A DNA stretch of 64,000 nucleotides from Chromatiaceae bacterium (GCA_024235255.1 JACKMT010000001.1:682001-746000), one strand, 5' to 3'. Shown: positions 1 through 8,821, counted from the stretch's first letter. Numbers and translations: made by a program. The notes: generated by a model from the sequence alone, not told the origin.

Positions 1-1
1 G

Positions 2-916
2 AAGTTTCCCGATATCCCCTATTCCGACGATGTCGACACGCTGACGCGCAATGCACGCGATATTCTGCGGCGTAAATTCTACGAGGCGCCGGTGGGACTC
101 TCGGGGGTCAACTTCGCGGTGGCTGAGACCGGTACCATCTGTCTGGTCGAGAACGAAGGCAACGGCCGCATGTGCACCACGATCCCACCGGTGCACATCG
201 CCGTCACCGGCATCGAGAAGGTGGTGGAGAAGCTCTCCGACGTTCCGCCCCTGCTCAGCATCCTGCCGCGCTCGGCGACCGGACAGCACATCACCACCTA
301 TTTCAATATGATCAGTTCGCCGCGCAAACCTGATGAGAAAGACGGTCCCGACGAGGTGCATCTGCTGCTGCTCGACAATGGCCGCTCGCACATCTACAAA
401 GACGCGGAGCTGATCGCCACGCTGCGCTGTATCCGCTGCGGTGCCTGCATGAATCACTGCCCGGTCTACGCCCGCATCGGCGGCCACGCCTACGGCACCA
501 CCATACCAGGCCCGATCGGCTCCATCCTGGAGCCGCAGAAGGCCGGTCTGGACCAGCTCGGCGAGCTGGCCACCGCATCGACGCTGTGCGGCGCCTGCGG
601 CGAAGTCTGCCCGGTACGCATTCCGATTCCGGAGCTGTTGAACAGGCTGCGCTTCGAACGGGTCCGCCAGGATCATACCGGTGCGACCAGAGGCCAGGGG
701 GGCCAGCGCGACCCCTGGGAGGCGCGCATCTGGAAAGCCTGGAGCTGGGTGCATGCAAACCCCATGCTCTACCGTCTCAGTATGCGCATGGCGACCGGAC
801 TGCGCTGGCTGCTGCCGAATCGTCTCGGACCCTGGACCAGCGTGCGCACCGCTCCCCGGCCGGCGGCGAAATCACTGCACACGCTGGCCCGCGAAAAAGG
901 ATTCGATCATGAGTGA
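2..916 (+). CDS. lutB: LutB/LldF, iron-sulfur subunit of the L-lactate oxidising complex (5' partial)
   Basis: C-terminal 304 residues of LutB (LldF/YkgF); the start lies before the window. The frame is open from base 2. Two 4Fe-4S-type cysteine clusters are visible, CIRCGACMNHC and CGACGEVC followed by P-V, as in the family, whose N-terminal half is related to LutC (here AVAETGTICLVENEGN). The known LutABC complex oxidises L-lactate to pyruvate on the cytoplasmic face of the membrane and feeds electrons to the quinone pool. The stop codon overlaps the start of lutC by 8 bases (ATGAGTGA), so the two are translationally coupled. lutA is expected just upstream but is not in the window. Confidence 0.93.
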   Translation, partial: KFPDIPYSDDVDTLTRNARDILRRKFYEAPVGLSGVNFAVAETGTICLVENEGNGRMCTTIPPVHIAVTGIEKVVEKLSDVPPLLSILPRSATGQHITTYFNMISSPRKPDEKDGPDEVHLLLLDNGRSHIYKDAELIATLRCIRCGACMNHCPVYARIGGHAYGTTIPGPIGSILEPQKAGLDQLGELATASTLCGACGEVCPVRIPIPELLNRLRFERVRQDHTGATRGQGGQRDPWEARIWKAWSWVHANPMLYRLSMRMATGLRWLLPNRLGPWTSVRTAPRPAAKSLHTLAREKGFDHE

Positions 917-1562
917 AGCACGCACCAACATTCTGCGCCGGTTGAGCGCTGGAAAACCCCATTTTGCCGCACCTGCCGCAGCAACTCGGGTGCCTTTGGC
1001 CAGATGGGATGTGCCGGGCAGAATCGATCAGTTTCGCAACAAGATGGAATCGGTCCGCGCCGAGGTCCATGTGACGGTGAGAGATCGCTGGCCGGATCTG
1101 CTGAAAAGCCTGGTCACCGAGAAACAGCTCTCCAATCTGCTCTATGCGCCCAACGGGCCTTTGGGCGAAACGCTCTCGCAGGCGTGGCGAAAAGAGGATC
1201 CGTCTCCGCTTATTTGTAGGAACGAAGCGGTTGACGAGTGGAAAGAGGAGCTCTTTTTCAACATCGGCGGCGCTATCACCGCCGCCCGCTGGGGCATCGC
1301 CGAAACCGGTTCACTGGTATTGTGGCCGACCACCGAGGAACCCAGATCTTTTTCGCTGGTGCCGCCGGTGCATATTGCAGTATTGGAAGCGAAAGATATC
1401 TATGACACCTTCGCCGACCTGGTCGAACAGCAGAATTGGCACCTGTGTATGCCCACCAATGCGCTGCTGATCTCAGGCCCTTCAAAAACTGCCGACATCG
1501 AGCAGACCCTGGCCTATGGCGTACACGGTCCGATCGAGCTGATTATTATCGTGATTACCTAA
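909..1562 (+). CDS. lutC: LutC/LldG, lactate utilisation protein C
   Basis: 217 residues, beginning MSEARTNILRRL; the ATG lies inside the last codons of lutB, which fixes the start. It has the LUD domain with the motif IAETGSLVLWP near residue 130 and the PPVHIAVL segment after it, matching the same fold in LutB. LutC is the third member of the LutABC lactate oxidation complex; its exact catalytic role is not settled. Length is normal for the family (about 200-240). A longer in-frame reading from base 681 is only an upstream extension through lutB. No terminator with a T-run is visible after the stop. Confidence 0.92.
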   Translation: MSEARTNILRRLSAGKPHFAAPAAATRVPLARWDVPGRIDQFRNKMESVRAEVHVTVRDRWPDLLKSLVTEKQLSNLLYAPNGPLGETLSQAWRKEDPSPLICRNEAVDEWKEELFFNIGGAITAARWGIAETGSLVLWPTTEEPRSFSLVPPVHIAVLEAKDIYDTFADLVEQQNWHLCMPTNALLISGPSKTADIEQTLAYGVHGPIELIIIVIT

Positions 1563-1616
1563 ATAGAGCCCCTCCTCTCTTCGAGGAAGGAGCGGCAAGG
1601 CCTTCTGCGTCGAATC

Positions 1617-1733
1617 CTAATCCAGCGGCTCGCCCAGCGCGAACGCATCCATACACTTCACCTGGCTCAGCATTCCCGCCTTGCCGGTGGCATAGTGGGT
1701 GTCCAGTGCGGCCGCCGCTACAGGCGTGACTAT
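1617..1733 (-). pseudogene. possible gene remnant downstream of the desaturase
   Basis: On the minus strand, directly after the desaturase stop, an open stretch of 38 codons ends at a TAG at 1617-1619 and reads protein-like: AAALDTHYATGKAGMLSQ then VKCMDAFALGEPLD. It has no ATG, GTG or TTG start upstream of an internal Met and opens with a TGA two bases from the desaturase stop. Either it is the surviving C-terminus of a lost gene, or a short peptide starting at the internal Met. I do not recognise the family. Low confidence. Confidence 0.2.
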
Positions 1734-1736
1734 CGC

Positions 1737-2915
1737 TCAAGCCACTTGCCGGGGTGCCATCCCGTAACTTCGCACCAGATGCACAAAATCCTGCAGCGCT
1801 TTGATACCGCTCTCCTCCGCCTGAGTACACCACTGCCGCAGCGCGGCCAGACGCATCTCGTGGCTATTGGCCTGCTGCTCCCAAACCGCCTGTAAACGAA
1901 GTTTGAACTGGTACACCGTTTGCAACACAAGATGCTGTTCCAGCACCTGATTCAGTCGCAGCAGATCCGCTTCACTCAACAGGCCTTTGTCGCGCCGTGC
2001 CAGCCGCTGTACTGCGCGATAGAGGCGTTTCTGACTTTTTCCCAGCTCCTGACGAAACACCGGACGCAATACTTCCCGTCCGTAATCGGACAACAACTGC
2101 AGCCGGTTTACCGTGAGTGCCTTGATTGCATCCATATCCAACTGGGGGCGTTCGCTGACCAGGTTTCTTTTGGGTGCGAGCTTCTGCACTCGGGTCAGCC
2201 GCAGCAGTGAAAAGAGGCGTATATAGAGCCAACCAAGATCGAACTCCCAGGGTCTAAAGGAGAGTTTCGCGGATCCGCTGAACGCATGGTGGTTGTTATG
2301 CAGTTCCTCGCCGCCAATCAGGATGCCCCAGGGTAGGATATTGGTCGCTGCACTGGGAATCTCGAAATTGCGGTAGCCCCAGTAGTGACCGATGCCGTTG
2401 ATAACGCCCGCTGCCCAGAACGGGATCCAGATCATCTGTACCGCCCAGATCGCCAGACCCGCAGCACCGAACAGCGCCATCATGAGCAACGCCTGCAGGG
2501 TGACTCCGAGCCAACTTCTGCGTTGGTAAAGATGCCGCTCCAGCCAGTCGTCCGGTGTACCACGGCCGTACTGCGCCAGTGTCGCCTGGTTCTCCGACTC
2601 GCTGCGGTAGAGTTCGGCACCGCGCCACAGCACTTCGGCCAGACCCTTTACCTGGGGACTGTGCGGATCCTCCTCGGTTTCGCATTTGGCGTGATGTTTA
2701 CGGTGTATTGCGACCCACTCTCTGGTCACCATGCCGGTGGTCAGCCACAGCCAGAAACGGAAAAAGTGGCTCAGTGCGGGATGCATACTGAGTGCCCGGT
2801 GCGCCTGATGGCGGTGCAGAAAAACTGTTACTGAAATAATGGTGATATGGGTCAAAGCCAGTGCCAGAACCATATAACCCCACACCGGCAGGCTAAAAAA
2901 ACCGTTGAAAATCAT
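1737..2915 (-). CDS. membrane fatty acid (acyl-CoA/acyl-lipid delta-9 type) desaturase
   Basis: 392 residues from the ATG at 2913-2915 (MIFNGFFSLPVWGYM), preceded by AGGT; the frame stays open further upstream but without protein-like sequence. Three histidine boxes of the di-iron membrane desaturases are present: HRHQAHR, HRKHHA and HNNHHAF, with hydrophobic segments between them (about residues 5-30 and 130-165). The family inserts a cis double bond into saturated acyl chains using O2 and reduced ferredoxin or cytochrome. The roughly 120 residues after the last box are charged and helical, longer than the shortest bacterial members. It stands alone; hemN upstream is on the same strand but 271 bases away. 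Substrate (acyl-CoA or lipid-bound) cannot be told from sequence. Confidence 0.9.
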   Translation of the reverse strand: MIFNGFFSLPVWGYMVLALALTHITIISVTVFLHRHQAHRALSMHPALSHFFRFWLWLTTGMVTREWVAIHRKHHAKCETEEDPHSPQVKGLAEVLWRGAELYRSESENQATLAQYGRGTPDDWLERHLYQRRSWLGVTLQALLMMALFGAAGLAIWAVQMIWIPFWAAGVINGIGHYWGYRNFEIPSAATNILPWGILIGGEELHNNHHAFSGSAKLSFRPWEFDLGWLYIRLFSLLRLTRVQKLAPKRNLVSERPQLDMDAIKALTVNRLQLLSDYGREVLRPVFRQELGKSQKRLYRAVQRLARRDKGLLSEADLLRLNQVLEQHLVLQTVYQFKLRLQAVWEQQANSHEMRLAALRQWCTQAEESGIKALQDFVHLVRSYGMAPRQVA

Positions 2916-3085
2916 AAAAATAATACCTGCAGAGTTGATCGGTCCCGTACCAGAATCCGATGGTACATGTAAACTGTGTCGTCCGCGTGAAAGCAAGGAT
3001 CCAGCTGATTCAACATGTCGCTGGAATACTGCATTCCCCGGACAACCTAAGTAGGTATTTCTGGACCAAGGCAAATTGCCACATT

Positions 3086-3113
3086 ATCCATCTCTCTCCC
3101 AAGAGAGATGGAT
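3086..3113. repeat. perfect 12-bp inverted repeat (hairpin) between hemN and desaturase
   Basis: ATCCATCTCTCT at 3086-3097 and its exact complement at 3102-3113, separated by CCCA. It lies about 75 bases beyond the hemN stop, so it may end or protect the hemN transcript, but neither side has a T-run, so it is not a textbook intrinsic terminator. Confidence 0.55.
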
Positions 3114-3186
3114 TGGCTGCATATACTCTACACCAAATGTGGTTATATTTAAGAATATTTGACGGCAGGCTGCGGAATCCTTGCCC

Positions 3187-4572
3187 TCAGATAACCCTGG
3201 AAAAACCCTTCTGCTGTTCAATCGGCGGCAGATAATTATCGAACACCATACAGATGTTGCGGATCAACAGACGGCCTCTGGGCAGAACCCGCACCTCGTC
3301 ACTGTCCCGGACCAGCAGCCCGTCGGCCTCCATCTCGTCGAGCTGTGCCAGATCACCGGAGAAATAGTCGCCGAAATCTATTCCCCAGGCTCTCTCCACC
3401 GCGGAGAAATTGAGCGTGAAATTGCAGATCAGGCGTGTGATCACATCGCGCCGGATCAGATCGTCGGTATTCAATTCAATTCCTCTGAATACGGGCAGCC
3501 GATTTTGATCTATACGCTGATAATACTCCTCCAAACCGCGCATATTCTGGCTGTAGGTATTGGATACCATACTGATTGAAGTGACACCCATAGCTACCAG
3601 ATCGCAGTCAGAATGCGTAGAGTAACCCTGAAAATTGCGGTACAGCGTGCCTTCGCGCTGAGCGACGGCCAACTCGTCGTCCGGTCGGGCAAAGTGATCC
3701 ATGCCGATATAGATGTAGCCAGCCCGTTCGAGGTGGTCGATGGCCGATTTCAGGATATCGAGCTTGGTCTGAGCGGAAGGGAGCTCCGCCTCGTTGATCC
3801 GCCGTTGCGGTTTGAACATCTTCGGCAGATGGGCATAGTTGAATACCGAGAGCCGGTCCGGTCCCACTTCGATGATCCGGTCAAGCGTACGCAGGAAGCT
3901 GTCTGGGGTTTGAAATGGCAGGCCGTAAATAAGATCGATACTGACCGAGCGGAAGCCATTCTCTCTGGCCGCATCCAGCACTGCCATCGTCTCCGCCTCG
4001 GACTGGATGCGGTTAACCGCCTGCTGCACCTTCGGGTCCAGGTCCTGCACCCCCATGCTGAGCCGGTTGAAGCCGATTTGGCGCAGCATTTTTATCGTTT
4101 CCGCGGTCGCTTCACGCGGGTCGATCTCGATTGAGAACTCACCGGAGTTGTCATCCGCCAGATCGAAATGGCTGCGTGTAACAGCCATCAACTCGCGCAT
4201 CTGGTCATGGCTGATAAATGTCGGCGTGCCACCTCCCCAATGCAGCTGCTCGACCTTGCGTCCGGCATCGAAAAGTTCGCCCTGCATGGCAATTTCCCGA
4301 TACACCCGTTGCAGATACCCAACCGCCATCTGTCGGTCTTTGGTGGCAATTTTATTGCATGCGCAGTAGAAACAGATGGTGTCGCAGAACGGGATATGAA
4401 AATAGAGCGACAGCGGCCGGCCGGTTCGATTGCTTGCGCTAGCGGCGGCCCGGTACGCTTGCTCGCCGAAGCCGTCGTGAAATTGCGGCGCAGTAGGATA
4501 AGAGGTATACCGGGGCCCGGCGTGATCGTATTTGTGGATCAGTTCAAGATCGAAAACCAGCGATTGGTCCAT
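3187..4572 (-). CDS. hemN: oxygen-independent coproporphyrinogen III oxidase
   Basis: 461 residues, normal for HemN. The N-terminus has KYDHAGPRYTSYPTAPQF and the radical SAM cluster motif HIPFCDTICFYCACNK (CxxxCxxC) near residues 58-73, followed by LHWGGGTPTF, the SAM-binding GGG motif. It decarboxylates coproporphyrinogen III to protoporphyrinogen IX without oxygen, in the cytoplasm, for haem synthesis under anaerobic conditions. The ATG at 4570-4572 directly follows the TGA of the upstream small gene (TGAATG), so the two are almost certainly translationally coupled. No HemF is visible in this window. Confidence 0.96.
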   Translation of the reverse strand: MDQSLVFDLELIHKYDHAGPRYTSYPTAPQFHDGFGEQAYRAAASASNRTGRPLSLYFHIPFCDTICFYCACNKIATKDRQMAVGYLQRVYREIAMQGELFDAGRKVEQLHWGGGTPTFISHDQMRELMAVTRSHFDLADDNSGEFSIEIDPREATAETIKMLRQIGFNRLSMGVQDLDPKVQQAVNRIQSEAETMAVLDAARENGFRSVSIDLIYGLPFQTPDSFLRTLDRIIEVGPDRLSVFNYAHLPKMFKPQRRINEAELPSAQTKLDILKSAIDHLERAGYIYIGMDHFARPDDELAVAQREGTLYRNFQGYSTHSDCDLVAMGVTSISMVSNTYSQNMRGLEEYYQRIDQNRLPVFRGIELNTDDLIRRDVITRLICNFTLNFSAVERAWGIDFGDYFSGDLAQLDEMEADGLLVRDSDEVRVLPRGRLLIRNICMVFDNYLPPIEQQKGFSRVI

Positions 4573-4905
4573 TCAACTCTCCCCGCCCACATCCAGTCCC
4601 TTGCGGTGGGTTTCATTGATTTGCCGCAGCAGAATAACAAAGGGAATCTGATCTGCGTTCGCTTCGGCGACTTCAAGAAACGGCAGATCCTCCCGCCCGA
4701 ATGAATACTCAGCGTTGCACATGGCATCGTAAACTTGGTTGATGCCTTGTTCCAGTGGATCCAGGAAAGCCGGAAACACGCCACGCTCACCAATATCCTC
4801 CATGTCGTAGAGCAGGCAGTTGCGCAAATCCTGCACCTCAAATCTGGCTTGTTTGACCCAATCCGCATACTCTTCCGCGGATCTCGCCCGCTGCAGTGCA
4901 ATCAT
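4573..4905 (-). CDS. conserved small protein of unknown function, coupled to hemN
   Basis: 110 residues from the ATG at 4903-4905, chosen because GAGGAG sits 6 bases upstream; the frame is open a further 40 codons but without a ribosome site. Sequence begins MIALQRARSAEEYADWVKQ, is acidic and mainly helical in character, and has cysteines in NCLLYDMED and AMCNAEY but no recognised metal motif and no membrane segment. I do not recognise the family. The stop codon abuts the hemN start, so it is co-translated with hemN and may serve haem synthesis or HemN maturation; that is inference from position only. Confidence 0.72.
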   Translation of the reverse strand: MIALQRARSAEEYADWVKQARFEVQDLRNCLLYDMEDIGERGVFPAFLDPLEQGINQVYDAMCNAEYSFGREDLPFLEVAEANADQIPFVILLRQINETHRKGLDVGGES

Positions 4906-5088
4906 CCGATACTCCTCATAAATATAGCTACCGGCACTCAGCTGAAAACGTCCGGCGCAAAAAATCAGGGTTGGATCGCCAACGTGGTATAAAACCTTGC
5001 TGACGACCAACGGGGAGAGCCGCACTTCTCCCTTTGGGACACCCCATAATTTGGCTCCCGCCGCAAACGGCGGAGTATCTCCGAATCA

Positions 5089-6027
5089 TCAGAAATAGTG
5101 CCGATACTCGTTTAACTCTTCGGCCGTCAGCAGAAATACGCCATCTCCGCCGTGCGCAAAATCGAACCACATAAACGGAACATCCGGATAGCGGTCGATC
5201 AACGCCTCAGCACTACTGCCCACCTCCACTATGAGCACTCCGCCGGGCTCAAGGTACTCACTGCTCTGCGCGAGAATACGCGACACCAGGTCCAGGCCAT
5301 CCTCCCCAGCTTCGAGACCGAGAATAGGCTCCCGGTGATACTCCACCGGCAGATCCGAATACTCCTCCAAGCTGACGTACGGCGGATTACTGACGATCAG
5401 ATCGTATCGGCGCCCTTTCAGGCCGTTGAACAGGTCCGACAGGATAGGTTCGACCCGCTCCGTCAACCCGTGCCGCTCAATATTTGTGCGCGCCACATCC
5501 AACGCGTTCTGCGAAATATCGACCGCATCCACGCTCGCATCAGGGAATCGATAAGCGCAGGCGATGGCGATGCAACCGCTGCCGGTACAAAGATCCAGCA
5601 ATCTGCCGACCGAATCTTCGGAAACCCAAGGTGAGAAACCGCTCTCTATCAGTTCTGCGATCGGCGATCTGGGAACCAGAACGCGTTCGTCCACGAAAAA
5701 CTTGAGCCCGGCGAAACTCGCTTCATTTGTCAGGTATGCCGCCGGCACCCGTTCATCAATCCGCTGGCTTAGAATTGCCAGAATCTTCCCGCGTTCCGTT
5801 GCAGTCACACGGCAATCAAAATAAACACCCGGCAGATCGGAAGGAAGAGAGAGCGCGCTCAGTACCAGAACCGCCGCCTCATCGAGCGCGTTGTCCGTGC
5901 CATGGCCGTAAAACAAGCCAGCTTCGTTGAACCGGCTGGCACCCCAGCGCACGAAGTCACGAATTGTCAGCAGAGATTCGATATCCTGTTGCATAGCCAA
6001 GTGCTCAAAAAACGCATAATAGCGCAT
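5089..6027 (-). CDS. prmB: ribosomal protein L3 glutamine N5-methyltransferase
   Basis: 312 residues. SAM-binding motif LLDLCTGSGCIAIACAY near residue 143, then the catalytic NPPY in IVSNPPYVSLEEYSDLP, which binds the glutamine side chain, and the family segment EPILGLEAGEDGLDL. The long helical N-terminal domain (FVRWGASRFNEAGLFYGHGTDN) distinguishes PrmB from the release-factor enzyme PrmC. It methylates a glutamine of ribosomal protein L3 during 50S assembly. The ATG at 6025-6027 has GGAG five bases upstream; an internal ATG at 5994 has none. It is divergent from the sensor kinase gene; 126 bases separate the two starts. Confidence 0.93.
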   Translation of the reverse strand: MRYYAFFEHLAMQQDIESLLTIRDFVRWGASRFNEAGLFYGHGTDNALDEAAVLVLSALSLPSDLPGVYFDCRVTATERGKILAILSQRIDERVPAAYLTNEASFAGLKFFVDERVLVPRSPIAELIESGFSPWVSEDSVGRLLDLCTGSGCIAIACAYRFPDASVDAVDISQNALDVARTNIERHGLTERVEPILSDLFNGLKGRRYDLIVSNPPYVSLEEYSDLPVEYHREPILGLEAGEDGLDLVSRILAQSSEYLEPGGVLIVEVGSSAEALIDRYPDVPFMWFDFAHGGDGVFLLTAEELNEYRHYF

Positions 6028-6171
6028 TTTGCTCCGGCAGGGCGAAGGCAGAGTGTACCCTTTTACCGCTAACTGCAGAGAATCGGCAGTAGACCGGAGC
6101 AGCCACTTGTTTTGAACATATCAGGCGCGAAGCGATCTGAACGACAGTAGGGAGTGATTCCAAGTTACCCA

Positions 6172-8112
6172 ATGAACTTTGTCAAAAGCCTCAAATTCCA
6201 GATTACGACCGCCTTGCTGTTAATTTTGGCGCTATTTGGCGGAGTTTTCGCGATCACCATGCCCGCGCTGGAAGAGCAGCGCACCTTCAACTCGCTGCAG
6301 AATACCACTGCTAGGCTCCAGCATACCGCCAAAGGAATGGTGGAACTGGCAAGTAACTACGCTGTGAATACACCGCTGGACGATTTCGCCTATCAGCGAG
6401 ACGTCAAGCTCTACTACGCTGAGATCCGCAAGCAGATAAATCTGTTCGACGATATTATCCAAGCTTTGATGACAGGTGTTTTCAGCCCCGCCCACACCAA
6501 TAGAAACAGCGAGTTCGCCCCCACACTGAATCCGGCGGTACAGATGGCCATCAGCGCCGTGGAAGAGACATGGAGCGACTTTCGCAACGGGGTTGACCAA
6601 GCCCTGGGAATGGCGTCGAAAGGCCCCAATCTACGTGAAGCTGCCGACTTCATAACGGTCAGCCATCTGCCGTTGGTCGAATCCATTGATGTGCTCCGCG
6701 CTCAGATTCAACACCTGGCCACCAGCCGTCTCGATCGGGTTAATCAGCTCTATTGGATTGTTTTGCTGACGGTCGTTGCAGTAACGCTTGGGATATTGGC
6801 CTGGTTCGTCGTTTCCATTCTGCGCCCGCTTGGCCGCGCGGTTGCCGGATTCAATACCGTCGCCCAAGGAGATTTCGGCTTTCAGGTGCCGCTTGCCGCG
6901 ACTAACGAGCTGTCCTCGCTGACCTCATCCTTTAACCAGCTGTCTAGTCGACTCCATGCGATTGTCAAACTGATCGACCGCATTCAGCAAGGCTCTGACC
7001 TGGATGACACGCTTGGTTTCGTCGCAGCGCAGTTTCCGCCTCTGCTTCCACTGGACTGGGTCGGCGCACTTTTTGTTGCCGGAGATGGCAATACGATTAC
7101 CTTAGAGAAAAGTTATAGCGGCGGCAAACCCGAAATGATGCCGCGAAGACGCTTCCGATTGAAAAGGACACTGCTGTTGAAGACTCTGGAGAGCGACGAA
7201 CCCATGCATATTCCGGATATGAAGAGAACAGCCAAGACCAATCCCGAATACCAGTTCCTCAATCACCTGGTCGACAAAGGGCTTCGCGACGCGATATTTC
7301 TGCCCGTCAGTGAACAGAGTCCGGTGCCCGGGGTGCTTGCATTTGCCACTCGTAAACCCGACTCCTATACCAGCGAGCATCTGGCGCTTCTGTCCAATAT
7401 CGCCAAACTTGTGACGCACAGTTTCGGCCGCACGGTCAAACTTGCCGAGCACAGCCGACTGGCGGCTATCGGCGGTTTTGCGTCAGGTATCGCGCATGAG
7501 ATCCGTAGCCCGCTCTCCACCATCGGCATGGCATTGGAATACCTGCAGAAATCAGAATTGCCGCCGGCCGCCGAAAAGCGTGCTGCACTGGCGCATCAGG
7601 AGACCAGGCGGCTCGCCCGCCTGCTTGAGGAGATGCTCCTCTACGCCAAGCCGCTCAAACTGGAATTGAAAACATTCGATCTAGGCGCGTTTCTGCAGCA
7701 GTTTCTGCAATCCCAAATGACACTTGTGAAACTGCGCAACCAATCCCATGAATGCGAAATCGCAACGGATAACAGTGTGATTCTGGGTGATACAGACCGA
7801 CTGCAGCAGGTCTTTCTGAATTTGGCCAATAACGCCTGTGAAGCATCGCCGGATGGAAGTGCGATACGCTGGAAGCTCAGTAAAGACAGTCCGGATCAGG
7901 TGCTGATCTTGCGCATTCTAAATCCCGGTGATGCCATTTCCGAGCAGAATTTGGCGCGTGTTTTTGAACCTTTTTTTACGACAAAATCCAATGGCACTGG
8001 ACTTGGACTGGGAATCGTGAAGCGAATCATCAATGCGCACGGCGGTGAGATACGCATAATTTCGGCAGCGGGAGCAGGTACCGAGGTGTTGCTGCAGATA
8101 CCGCTCGCCTGA
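6172..8112 (+). CDS. membrane sensor histidine kinase with HAMP and GAF domains
   Basis: 646 residues. A first membrane helix spans about residues 12-32, then a periplasmic sensor region to about 190, a second helix (IVLLTVVAVTLGILAWFVV), a HAMP linker (LRPLGRAVAGFNTVAQGDF), a GAF-like domain (about 265-420), the dimerisation/phosphoacceptor box GIAHEIRSPLST with His at about 442, and a C-terminal ATPase with NLANNACEAS and GTGLGLGIVK. All kinase boxes look intact. No response regulator lies beside it, so its partner is elsewhere; GlrK-, ZraS- or NtrB-like roles cannot be separated. Start: the ATG at 6172 is preferred; a GTG at 6154 overlaps the AGGGAG and is less likely. Confidence 0.92.
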   Translation: MNFVKSLKFQITTALLLILALFGGVFAITMPALEEQRTFNSLQNTTARLQHTAKGMVELASNYAVNTPLDDFAYQRDVKLYYAEIRKQINLFDDIIQALMTGVFSPAHTNRNSEFAPTLNPAVQMAISAVEETWSDFRNGVDQALGMASKGPNLREAADFITVSHLPLVESIDVLRAQIQHLATSRLDRVNQLYWIVLLTVVAVTLGILAWFVVSILRPLGRAVAGFNTVAQGDFGFQVPLAATNELSSLTSSFNQLSSRLHAIVKLIDRIQQGSDLDDTLGFVAAQFPPLLPLDWVGALFVAGDGNTITLEKSYSGGKPEMMPRRRFRLKRTLLLKTLESDEPMHIPDMKRTAKTNPEYQFLNHLVDKGLRDAIFLPVSEQSPVPGVLAFATRKPDSYTSEHLALLSNIAKLVTHSFGRTVKLAEHSRLAAIGGFASGIAHEIRSPLSTIGMALEYLQKSELPPAAEKRAALAHQETRRLARLLEEMLLYAKPLKLELKTFDLGAFLQQFLQSQMTLVKLRNQSHECEIATDNSVILGDTDRLQQVFLNLANNACEASPDGSAIRWKLSKDSPDQVLILRILNPGDAISEQNLARVFEPFFTTKSNGTGLGLGIVKRIINAHGGEIRIISAAGAGTEVLLQIPLA

Positions 8113-8150
8113 ACAACATCTGTCCGCTCTACATTGACAGTAGAAAACCA

Positions 8151-8176
8151 GAGAAGCCGCTTGACAGCGGCTTCTC
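8151..8176. terminator. hairpin between convergent kinase gene and iscR
   Basis: GAGAAGCCGC, loop TTGACA, then the exact complement. A perfect 10-bp GC-rich stem placed between two converging genes (stops at 8112 and 8205). Neither side has a long T-run, so it may terminate weakly in both directions or act as a 3'-end protector. Confidence 0.5.
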
Positions 8177-8204
8177 CCCCGCATTCCGTTCGGCTCGATT
8201 AAGG

Positions 8205-8687
8205 TCAGGCAGCTCTGGTCTTTCCGCTTTCTGAAACCAACAGCTCGCTGTTCTCTTTTTCCCTGATGCAACCCTCTTCCTTCAGACCGCCCCGTTCAAC
8301 CAGTTCGGCCAGATTGATGCTGCTGAGGAAGTTAAAGATCTCGCTGCTGAGCTCGTCCCAGAGATTATGGGTTAGACAACGTTTGCCATCCTTACAATCC
8401 CTTTTGCCGCCGCACCGGGTAAACTCGACCCATTCGTCAACTGCACAGATGATGTCCGCAATGGATATCTCCTCGGCCGGACGCCCCAGATAATAACCAC
8501 CGCCGGGGCCACGAACACCCCGTACCAACTGCTTGCCGCGCAAGCAGGCGAACAGCTGTTCCAGATAGGAGAGTGATATCCCCTGAGTTTCAGATATCTC
8601 AGCCAGCGTGACCGGGCCCTCACCTCCCTGAAGAGTCAGATCCAGCATTGCGGTTACTGCATAACGTCCTTTGGTCGAAAGTCTCAT
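8205..8687 (-). CDS. iscR: Rrf2-family Fe-S cluster regulator IscR
   Basis: 160 residues. The N-terminus MRLSTKGRYAVTAMLDL and the winged-helix segment SLSYLEQLFACLR are those of IscR. The three cysteines fall at 92, 98 and 104 with His107, exactly the 2Fe-2S ligand positions of the E. coli protein, so the cluster-sensing function should be intact. IscR represses Fe-S assembly genes when it carries a cluster and acts at other sites as apo-protein. Unlike E. coli, no iscS, iscU or iscA follows: the next gene downstream is the converging kinase gene. Upstream are a sigma-70 promoter and a candidate IscR site, so it probably represses itself. Confidence 0.95.
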   Translation of the reverse strand: MRLSTKGRYAVTAMLDLTLQGGEGPVTLAEISETQGISLSYLEQLFACLRGKQLVRGVRGPGGGYYLGRPAEEISIADIICAVDEWVEFTRCGGKRDCKDGKRCLTHNLWDELSSEIFNFLSSINLAELVERGGLKEEGCIREKENSELLVSESGKTRAA

Positions 8688-8727
8688 GGTATATAATCCT
8701 GGGTTGACACGCTGACAGTAGGCACAA

Positions 8728-8751
8728 ATACCGACTGTAATACTTGGTTAT
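8728..8751. promoter_or_regulatory. candidate type 1 IscR binding site
   Basis: ATACCGACTGTAATACTTGG and the following TTAT form an imperfect palindrome close to the E. coli type 1 IscR consensus (ATASYYGACTRWWWYAGTCRRSTAT), one base short in the left half and with ACTT in place of AGTC. It covers the expected transcription start of the iscR promoter at 8753-8782, the position expected for autorepression. Confidence 0.45.
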
Positions 8752-8752
8752 A

Positions 8753-8782
8753 AAATTAGCATTAACCCTATAAATTTGTCAA
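8753..8782 (-). promoter_or_regulatory. sigma-70 promoter of iscR
   Basis: On the minus strand a perfect -35 TTGACA (8777-8782), an 18-base spacer and TAATTT (8753-8758) as -10. The AGGA ribosome site and ATG of iscR follow about 65 bases later. Confidence 0.5.
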
Positions 8783-8821
8783 ATATAATTCGCATGGAAA
8801 TTAATAGCAAACGTGACGGAG

